Of a DNA stretch of 6,668 nucleotides, positions 1 to 4,675 are shown piece after piece. Both the position numbers and the translations under genes were made by a program. The stretch's first letter is position 1, and each line of letters opens with the position of its first letter. The stretch lies in NCBI GenBank assembly GCA_030636545.1, contig DAOVWR010000066.1:1-6668 (forward strand), given 5' to 3'. Source of the DNA: Mycoplasmatota bacterium. Its GTDB lineage: Bacteria > Bacillota_I > Bacilli_A > Izemoplasmatales > Izemoplasmataceae. The notes beneath the pieces were generated by a model. The model saw nothing but the letters and a program-made list of their open reading frames with translations. It made no database searches and was not told where the DNA came from.

Positions 1-20
1 AATAAGTTATTGAATTGGTA

Positions 21-158
21 TGGAAGTTAAACTGTGGGAATCTGTGATATCATAAGTATATAGTAATATGTTGCAACTAAATGTGTTACAACGAGTCGTA
101 TCATACCAAATTGCAACTAATGATATAAATAGCATAACAAAGCCCTTTTGGGCTTTTT
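21..158 (+). repeat. Diverged ~140-bp direct repeat, copy 1 (upstream of MFS gene)
   Basis: This segment aligns with 1588-1723 in the same orientation. Bases 70-95 match 1635-1660 without gaps at 22 of 26 positions. Bases 132-158 match 1697-1723 at 26 of 27. The 7-base block TGGAAGT at 21 recurs at 1588. The spacing between blocks is nearly constant (offset 1565-1567). The repeat ends in a transcription terminator. Copy 1 also contains an internal direct repeat, TTGCAACTAA at 71-80 and 111-120; the second of these is degraded in copy 2. The repeat is not coding. It could be the 3' flank of a duplicated gene or a dispersed genomic repeat. Confidence 0.75.
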
Positions 159-164
159 CTTTTA
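139..164 (+). terminator. Rho-independent terminator (repeat copy 1)
   Basis: AAAGCCC (139-145), loop TTTT, GGGCTTT (150-156), followed by a T-rich tail. It would end a transcript coming from left of the window and insulate the MFS promoter. Confidence 0.85.
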
Positions 165-198
165 AAACATTTTATGATATATATTTTATAAATAAGTA

Positions 199-207
199 TG
201 GTATACT
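199..207 (+). promoter_or_regulatory. Extended -10 promoter for the MFS gene
   Basis: TGG-TATACT: TATACT at 202-207 with a TG dinucleotide one base upstream (199-200), the extended -10 form. No good -35 lies 16-18 bases upstream (only AT-rich sequence), which fits an extended -10 promoter. The predicted start is near 213-215, giving a ~60-nt leader before the MFS start codon. Confidence 0.6.
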
Positions 208-232
208 ATAAATAAGAAGTCATGGGAGGAAA

Positions 233-258
233 AAAACAGCACTTGAAAGCACTGTTTT
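233..258 (+). promoter_or_regulatory. Hairpin in the MFS leader, between two Shine-Dalgarno-like sites
   Basis: AAAACAG (233-239) pairs with CTGTTTT (252-258). An inner CT/AG pair (242-243 with 248-249) closes a TGAA loop across a 2x2 internal loop. GGGAGGA (224-230) lies just 5' and AGGAGG (263-268), the MFS ribosome site, just 3'. This could be an attenuator or a translational-control element, as in leaders of inducible efflux genes. The pairing is seen; the role is inference. Confidence 0.35.
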
Positions 259-273
259 CAATAGGAGGAGTTT

Positions 274-1572
274 ATGAAAAAATTATTTAAAAATCGAAGT
301 TTTACCTTACTCTTTGCTGGTGGATTAGTGTCAAATATTGGTAATGAATTATTCTTATTCGCAGTCGGATTGTATATTTTAGATATTACTGGATCCGGCT
401 TAAGTATGAGTATATTTATTGCTTTGGGATTTGGGTTTAAAACATTATTTAGTCCAGTTGCTGGAGTGTTAATTGATAGATGGAATAAAGTTAAAATATT
501 ATATATAACAGATTTCATTAGGGGATTTTTGTTTGTTACAGCAGGGATAATTATGGCTAGTGGAATTAGCCCACAGGAATCAATAATTCTTTTATATATT
601 ATTACAATTTTCTTAGCGATTAATGTAGCTTTATTTGAACCTGCCGTATTAAGTGCTGTACCTGAAATAGTAGGAGATGACATGGTTCAAGTTGCTACAG
701 GAGCTCAATCTACTGTCATGAGTATTCAAACTGTAATTGGATTATTAGCTGGAGCAATTATCTATACTATATTAGGAATAGAATGGGTTATAGCTATCAA
801 TGCTTTATCATTCCTATTATCTGGATTTAGTGAAATGTTTATTAAAACAAGATACAAGATAGAAAGAAAAGGTATTACTGAAGAAAATAAAAAGACCGTT
901 CTTGGTGATTTCAAAGTTGGGATTAATCATCTAATTAATAAAGAAGGATTAATTAGCTACGTATTATTTACTTTAAAACTTAATATTATCTATATACCAT
1001 TTATATTTGTTGGAATTCCATTTTTGTATAATACTGCACTTGGTAGACCTCCTATTGAATTAGCAAATGTTCAAATTGTATTTGCTGTATCTGCTTTTAT
1101 TGGTGGGATTGTAATAGGGCAAATGAAAATTAAAAACACATTTTTAGCAGTAGGAAAGGGCTTCAGCCTTATAGCTATTGGATTTGTTTGTATGGCTATA
1201 ATTTCATATTTAGTTATTAATCAACATATTAATTATTGGGTATTTTACATTGTATTTCTGTTGTTAGCAGCTACAGTAAGTATGGGGCTTACTACAGCAT
1301 ATATAATAATGATTACTGGAATTACAAAAGCAGTAGATCCAGAATTTAGAGGTAGAACATTTTCAACAATTAGAGCAATCAATCAATCAGCAGCTACCTT
1401 ATTTTTAATTATTGGAGGGTTAATTATTGATTTTCTTGATATAGCTACTTTTCTAATTTCTGCATCAGGGTTATTAGTAGTTTTCATTATTCAATTCTTT
1501 AAAAGTAAACAGATTAAAAAATTACTTGATGGAATTCAAAATCGGGGAGTTAAGGAAATTATAGTAGATTGA
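274..1572 (+). CDS. MFS efflux transporter (MFS_3 / macrolide-efflux-like)
   Basis: A 432-residue integral membrane protein of the major facilitator superfamily, predicted to export a small molecule by proton antiport. The length and alternating hydrophobic segments fit 12 transmembrane helices. The MFS motif A is clear after helix 2: GVLIDRWNKVK at residues 64-74. FEPAVLSAVPEIV (121-133) matches the conserved F-x-P-A...P block of the Mef/EntS-type branch (MFS_3). DPEFRGR (355-361) is the equivalent loop of the second half. A hydrophilic central loop (about 191-220) separates the halves. The ATG is preceded by AGGAGG (263-268) at 5-base spacing, so the start is secure. The gene stands alone: a terminator-bearing repeat lies on each side and it has its own extended -10 promoter. 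It ends in TGA, which argues against code 4. The substrate cannot be told from sequence; macrolide or general drug export is only the family tendency. Confidence 0.9.
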   Translation: MKKLFKNRSFTLLFAGGLVSNIGNELFLFAVGLYILDITGSGLSMSIFIALGFGFKTLFSPVAGVLIDRWNKVKILYITDFIRGFLFVTAGIIMASGISPQESIILLYIITIFLAINVALFEPAVLSAVPEIVGDDMVQVATGAQSTVMSIQTVIGLLAGAIIYTILGIEWVIAINALSFLLSGFSEMFIKTRYKIERKGITEENKKTVLGDFKVGINHLINKEGLISYVLFTLKLNIIYIPFIFVGIPFLYNTALGRPPIELANVQIVFAVSAFIGGIVIGQMKIKNTFLAVGKGFSLIAIGFVCMAIISYLVINQHINYWVFYIVFLLLAATVSMGLTTAYIIMITGITKAVDPEFRGRTFSTIRAINQSAATLFLIIGGLIIDFLDIATFLISASGLLVVFIIQFFKSKQIKKLLDGIQNRGVKEIIVD

Positions 1573-1587
1573 TGAATGGATAATTAT

Positions 1588-1723
1588 TGGAAGTAAACAT
1601 GAGTGAAGAATATATTCTTTGCATCTGATAGCAAGTTGTAACTAAAAGTGATACAGCGAGCCATACCATAAATAATTCTAAGACATAATATATAGTGCAT
1701 AACAAAGCCCTATTGGGCTTTTT
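1588..1723 (+). repeat. Diverged ~140-bp direct repeat, copy 2 (downstream of MFS gene)
   Basis: Second copy of the segment at 21-158, beginning just after the MFS stop codon. The best-conserved parts are 1635-1660 and 1697-1723 (one mismatch in 27, inside the terminator loop). The middle part (about 1664-1696) is more diverged, with small gaps. Similarity may start earlier, because ATTG-GAA..TGG-like sequence near 1568-1580 resembles 9-18. The copies lie in direct orientation on either side of the MFS gene, 1565 bp apart. Confidence 0.75.
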
Positions 1724-1724
1724 A
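1704..1724 (+). terminator. Rho-independent terminator of the MFS gene (repeat copy 2)
   Basis: AAAGCCC (1704-1710), loop TATT, GGGCTTT (1715-1721), then TT. It is the same hairpin as at 139-156 with one loop base changed. It lies 131 nt after the MFS stop codon. Confidence 0.85.
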
Positions 1725-1803
1725 CTTAGGGAAATGATTAATATGGTATAGATCAGTTTTTACATAAATATTGGTTTGATATTCAAACTTATTGATATAT
1801 ACT

Positions 1804-1812
1804 TGGTATACT
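1804..1812 (+). promoter_or_regulatory. Extended -10 promoter in the 1573-1959 intergenic region
   Basis: TGG-TATACT again, identical in its nine bases to the MFS promoter element at 199-207. A weak TTCAAA (1782-1787) sits 19 bases upstream as a poor -35. The predicted start is near 1819. It would drive the short transcript ending at 1888-1917 and, by readthrough, the SnoaL-like gene at 1960. Confidence 0.5.
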
Positions 1813-1818
1813 TGTATA

Positions 1819-1917
1819 AAAAAATTAGACGGTTTAAAATAATGGAGAGAGAACTATTTAGGGAATAATTAATACTTAGAATTACACAAAGACTAAATCT
1901 TTTTTTAGTCTTTTATT
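1819..1917 (+). ncRNA. Candidate ~100-nt short transcript or attenuated leader
   Basis: Bounded by the extended -10 element at 1804-1812 and the strong terminator at 1888-1913. It carries no real gene: the only ATG frame is an 8-codon stretch (1842-1868, MERELFRE) without a ribosome site. ATTTAG at 1856-1861 can pair with CTAAAT at 1893-1898 in the 5' arm of the terminator, a possible anti-terminator. It is either an independent small RNA or the leader of the gene at 1960. It matches no riboswitch or T-box consensus I know. All of this is inferred from the flanking signals. Confidence 0.3.
1888..1917 (+). terminator. Strong hairpin terminator upstream of the SnoaL-like gene
   Basis: A perfect 10-bp stem: AAAGACTAAA (1888-1897) with TTTAGTCTTT (1904-1913), 6-base loop, then TTATT. 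It lies only 43 bases before the start codon at 1960 and is not at the end of any protein gene. That points to attenuation or to a short RNA ending here. Confidence 0.75.
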
Positions 1918-1944
1918 ATATCTTACTTGAGAAAAAACATGTTG

Positions 1945-1952
1945 AAAGGAGG
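1945..1952 (+). promoter_or_regulatory. Shine-Dalgarno that sets the TTG start at 1960
   Basis: AAAGGAGG ends 7 bases before TTG at 1960-1962. The in-frame upstream alternatives, TTG at 1927 and ATG at 1939, lie upstream of this site and have no ribosome site of their own. Confidence 0.8.
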
Positions 1953-1959
1953 TATACCT

Positions 1960-2346
1960 TTGGAAAAAGATAAAGCTAAACAAGAACTTCTTGAGCATGA
2001 TTTTTTATGTTTTAGAGATACTCGAACTCATGGAGTTAAAGCATTGATGAATTGGTTTTCAAAAGATTCAATAGTTGTTAATGAGAAACACAGACCAAAT
2101 ACAGTTGGAGAAAAAGATATTATAAAGTTGTTCGAATCAGTTTATAAACTGGATAGTTATGAATTGTCATGGGAACCGTTTAGCGCTGATGTTTCTGATG
2201 ATTCCACTCTAGGATATACAACAGGAAAATATTCAAAGAAATATAAACAAGATGGAAAACTAGTTAATCAAATTGGGAAATACGTACTTATTTGGAAAAA
2301 GTATGATGGTGAATGGAAAATTGCACTAGATATAGCTAACAAATAA
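1960..2346 (+). CDS. SnoaL-like / DUF4440 (NTF2-fold) small protein
   Basis: A 128-residue cytoplasmic protein with the pattern of the NTF2-like superfamily (SnoaL/DUF4440): an N-terminal helix with an aromatic-rich segment (residues 11-34), a G-x-x-x-I-x-x-L-F helix (50-58), then beta strands ending in GKYVLIWKKYDGEWKIALD (106-124), the characteristic W-K-K-x-D-G-x-W-K-I closing strands. The family forms a cone-shaped alpha+beta barrel that binds small molecules; members range from ketosteroid-isomerase-like enzymes to stress proteins of unknown function. I see no specific catalytic set here, so the substrate is unknown. There is no signal peptide or membrane segment. The start is TTG, fixed by AAAGGAGG at 1945. 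An extended -10 promoter and a hairpin terminator lie upstream, so expression may be attenuated. The M32 gene follows after 90 nt with no terminator between them. Confidence 0.75.
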   Translation: MEKDKAKQELLEHDFLCFRDTRTHGVKALMNWFSKDSIVVNEKHRPNTVGEKDIIKLFESVYKLDSYELSWEPFSADVSDDSTLGYTTGKYSKKYKQDGKLVNQIGKYVLIWKKYDGEWKIALDIANK

Positions 2347-2402
2347 CATTAAAAATTTGATATAGGAGATTGTTATAAAATCTTAAAGAAAGGAAAGTAT
2401 AG

Positions 2403-2421
2403 TTAATTTAACACAAATTAA
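2403..2421. repeat. Short inverted repeat upstream of the M32 gene
   Basis: TTAATTT (2403-2409) and AAATTAA (2415-2421) form a perfect 7-bp inverted repeat with a 5-base spacer. It lies between a displaced Shine-Dalgarno-like AAAGGA (2389-2394) and the ATG at 2437. It could be a protein-binding site or a weak AU hairpin, and in AT-rich DNA it could arise by chance. Confidence 0.3.
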
Positions 2422-2436
2422 TTATATGAACGAAAT

Positions 2437-3960
2437 ATGGAAAAGTTATATAAAAAGTATAAGGAATTCACTAAGAAATCAGAAGCTATTTTATTTGCGA
2501 TGAGAATTGTTTTTTGGGATGCTCAAACCGAAGCACCAAAGTCTATTGCATCTTACCGAAGTGAAATGTTGGGAGAACTAACAAAGCAAGTCCTAGCGAT
2601 TAACAAAGACCCTCAGTTTATAAGAATAGTCAACAGTTTATATGAGAAAATAGATTTTTTAGATGATTTTCATAAACGAGAAATTTATGAAGAAAAACGA
2701 GAGTTAGACAAGTTGTTAAAAGTACCTGAGGATTTAATGATTAAACATCAAAAGTTGAAAGTACATGCCCAACAGTTATGGGAGGAAGCGAGAGAGAAAC
2801 AAGATTTTTCAATTTTTGAGTCAGTCTTAAAGGAGATGATTGATCTCGTAAAAGAAATAACATCGTACACCAAAGAAGAAAATCAGACTATTTATGAGGC
2901 TTTAATTGACGACTTTGAGCGCGGTATAACATTGAAGGATTACGATAAATTCTTTGATCAATTAAGAGCGGATTTAGTACCTTTTGTATTAGAAGTGATT
3001 GCAAAAGAACCACAGTATAATGATGATTTTATGAAACTACCATATGATGTAGCAAGGCAGAAAAAATTCGTAGAATACTTGATGGAAGTGCTACCGTTTG
3101 ACACTAAACGAGGGGGCTCAAATGAAGGAGTACATCCATTCTGTTGGGGGACATCACCTGATGATGTCCGCTTCACACTAAGATATTTAGAGAACAATTT
3201 CTTATTCAGCATATTTGCAAGTACTCATGAGATGGGACATGCTATGCATTACCAAGGAGTAGACCGTAAGTATCTTGGAACACCCTTGTTTAGGATATCA
3301 TCAGCTGGGTTTATTGGGTTATCAATATCTGGGATAGCAGAATCACAATCAAGGTTTTATGAAAATATTATTGCCCGTAGCAAAGCTTTCTGGGAGGTGC
3401 ATTATCATAAACTTCAATCAATCTTCAAGGAGGAATTACAGGATGTACCAATGGATGATTTTTATAAAGTTTACAACAAGGTTCAACAATCATATATTCG
3501 TGTTGTATCTGATGAATTAACATACCCACTCCATATAATGGTCCGTTACGAGATTGAAAAAGCGTTGTTTAATGACGAGATAGAAGTAAAAGACCTTCCG
3601 AAAATCTGGAACCAAAAAATGAAAAAGTATTTAAATATCACACCACGTAACGATAGTGAAGGTGTTCTTCAAGATGTCCATTGGTCATTAGGATGGTTTG
3701 GCTACTTTCCTACATATGCTTTAGGTGGTGCGTATGCTTCGCAATGGGCTAATGAAATCAATAAAACAATCAATATCGATGAATGTATAAAAGAAAGTAA
3801 ACTCGATGTAATCAATGATTGGTTAAAAGAGAATATTCATAAATATGGATCTTTTAAACTGCCAAAACAATTATTACTAGATGTCACAAATGAGGAATTT
3901 AACCCCAAATATTATATTGAATATCTAAAGAGAAAATATACGGAATTATTACTTAAATAA
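2437..3960 (+). CDS. M32-family metallocarboxypeptidase (carboxypeptidase Taq-like), variant active site
   Basis: A 507-residue cytoplasmic, mainly helical zinc carboxypeptidase of peptidase family M32, which trims C-terminal residues from peptides. Full family length. Most of the conserved M32 motifs are present: DVRFT (243-247), HEMGH zinc site (264-268), IRVVSD (354-359, family IRxxAD), GVLQDVHW (409-416). The N-terminus (MEKLYKKYKEF, then VFWD at 25-28) matches the usual family start. An in-frame TAA at 2419 rules out extension, and the ATG has no good ribosome site at normal spacing. Oddities: the HES/GQ motif reads AESQ (301-304), with Ala for the first His but the presumed zinc-binding Glu302 kept. 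The stretch between GTP (281-283) and Glu302 is about 8 residues longer than in family members I recall. By my count 11 of 20 Arg codons are CGN, against 5 of 29 in the other plus-strand genes, which may mean separate ancestry. It could share a transcript with the upstream SnoaL-like gene. Confidence 0.93.
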   Translation: MEKLYKKYKEFTKKSEAILFAMRIVFWDAQTEAPKSIASYRSEMLGELTKQVLAINKDPQFIRIVNSLYEKIDFLDDFHKREIYEEKRELDKLLKVPEDLMIKHQKLKVHAQQLWEEAREKQDFSIFESVLKEMIDLVKEITSYTKEENQTIYEALIDDFERGITLKDYDKFFDQLRADLVPFVLEVIAKEPQYNDDFMKLPYDVARQKKFVEYLMEVLPFDTKRGGSNEGVHPFCWGTSPDDVRFTLRYLENNFLFSIFASTHEMGHAMHYQGVDRKYLGTPLFRISSAGFIGLSISGIAESQSRFYENIIARSKAFWEVHYHKLQSIFKEELQDVPMDDFYKVYNKVQQSYIRVVSDELTYPLHIMVRYEIEKALFNDEIEVKDLPKIWNQKMKKYLNITPRNDSEGVLQDVHWSLGWFGYFPTYALGGAYASQWANEINKTINIDECIKESKLDVINDWLKENIHKYGSFKLPKQLLLDVTNEEFNPKYYIEYLKRKYTELLLK

Positions 3961-4023
3961 ATTAACTATACAACGGAATTAGAGAGTAAGATGGATTCAT
4001 TTCAAATATATCTAGATTAGGGT

Positions 4024-4088
4024 ACTAAATAGTTAGTTTGATAACTAAATGTCAATAGTAACGATTCGTGTCTTTACAAAAAATGTCA
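4024..4088 (+). promoter_or_regulatory. Repeated elements around the XRE promoter (candidate operator)
   Basis: AAATGTCA occurs at 4047-4054 and again at 4081-4088, between the -35 and -10. ACTAAAT occurs at 4024-4030 and 4044-4050, 20 bp apart. TTAGTT (4033-4038) and AACTAA (4043-4048) form an inverted repeat. Repeats placed around a promoter beside an XRE regulator suggest autoregulation, but none of them is long. Confidence 0.3.
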
Positions 4089-4100
4089 GTTTAGTATAAT
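4073..4100 (+). promoter_or_regulatory. SigA-type promoter for the XRE/PLC unit
   Basis: TTTACA (4073-4078), 16-base spacer, TATAAT (4095-4100), the best -35/-10 pair in the window. The predicted start is near 4107, so the leader is only ~20 nt and contains AGGAGT (4115-4120), the ribosome site for the ATG at 4127. Confidence 0.75.
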
Positions 4101-4126
4101 ATTGGGTATGAGTTAGGAGTGATTTC

Positions 4127-4633
4127 ATGACATTAGGTGCTAAAATAAAAGTCTTAAGAAAAAAAGAAAATTTAACTCAAGTTGATTTAGCTGAGAAAAT
4201 CTTCGTTACAAGAAATGCTGTGTCAAAATGGGAATCAGATAAAGGCGTTCCTAATTTAGACAGCTTATCCTCTTTAGCAAAAGTATTTAATACTTCAATT
4301 GATGAATTAGTAAATGATGAGTTGTTAATCCATGAAGACTATAACTTAAAAAAATATCTAAAATATTCGATGCTTAATTTGTTTATTTTTATATTACTGA
4401 ATGGTGCTTTATCTGAGTTAACCTCATTATTTACACTATCTACTATGCATTACATTTTTATTATTATCTCTAGATTTTTCCTTCTAGTTACATTTATATA
4501 TATAGATTGGTTCTATTTAGGAAAAAGATTTCTATCTATAAAACAAAAACGAATACAACTAAGAATAGTAATTATTATTTCGTGTTTGATGACTTTTACT
4601 ATTATTCTTACAATAGTTTCTATTTTGGTCTAG
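4127..4633 (+). CDS. Membrane-anchored XRE-family transcriptional regulator
   Basis: A 168-residue protein with an N-terminal Cro/CI-type helix-turn-helix (residues about 5-62) and a C-terminal membrane region. The HTH has the family pattern: LRKKENLTQVDLAEKI (10-25), the recognition segment TRNAVSKWESDKGVPNLDSL (28-47), and FNTSIDEL (54-61). Three hydrophobic segments follow at about 81-99, 107-130 and 147-167, so the DNA-binding domain should sit in the cytoplasm, tethered to the membrane. XRE proteins with a few C-terminal membrane segments are common in low-GC Gram-positives; many are thought to sense membrane or cell-surface conditions, but most have no known signal. The start is fixed by AGGAGT (4115-4120). 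The promoter at 4073-4100 is flanked by short repeats that could be its own operator. The PLC-like gene begins 42 nt after the stop codon without a terminator, so the two are probably co-transcribed. Confidence 0.9.
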   Translation: MTLGAKIKVLRKKENLTQVDLAEKIFVTRNAVSKWESDKGVPNLDSLSSLAKVFNTSIDELVNDELLIHEDYNLKKYLKYSMLNLFIFILLNGALSELTSLFTLSTMHYIFIIISRFFLLVTFIYIDWFYLGKRFLSIKQKRIQLRIVIIISCLMTFTIILTIVSILV

Positions 4634-4675
4634 GAATAAAAGTTAATGAGAAAAGAATAGAAAGAAGGCAATAAG

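Noticed and set aside
1..30. Nine-codon open frame ending in TAA at the left edge, possible 3' end of an upstream gene
   Set aside because: It is too short to support as a gene from this window alone. It is kept only as a hint in the repeat finding.
258..683. 141-codon open frame on the minus strand inside the MFS gene
   Set aside because: It is antisense to a well-supported MFS gene, has low-complexity Asn/Ile/Lys/Pro-rich sequence and no recognisable domain. It is a shadow frame.
21..1723. Repeats flanking the MFS gene as ends of an insertion sequence or composite element
   Set aside because: The copies are direct, diverged and terminator-bearing, without terminal inverted repeats, target-site duplications or a transposase between them.
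1927..1959. Longer N-terminus of the SnoaL-like protein from TTG 1927 or ATG 1939
   Set aside because: AAAGGAGG at 1945-1952 would lie inside the coding region, and neither codon has its own ribosome site. TTG 1960 has ideal spacing.
2426..2503. 25-codon frame starting at ATG 2426, overlapping the M32 start
   Set aside because: It has no ribosome site at normal spacing and no recognisable sequence. The overlapping M32 N-terminus is clearly the conserved frame.
2958..3212. 84-codon open frame on the minus strand inside the M32 gene
   Set aside because: It lies entirely antisense to conserved M32 sequence, and its translation resembles no protein family.
3961..4023. Terminator after the M32 gene
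   Set aside because: No GC-containing stem followed by a T-run is present. The nearby inverted repeat (4033-4048) has no T-tail and fits an operator better.
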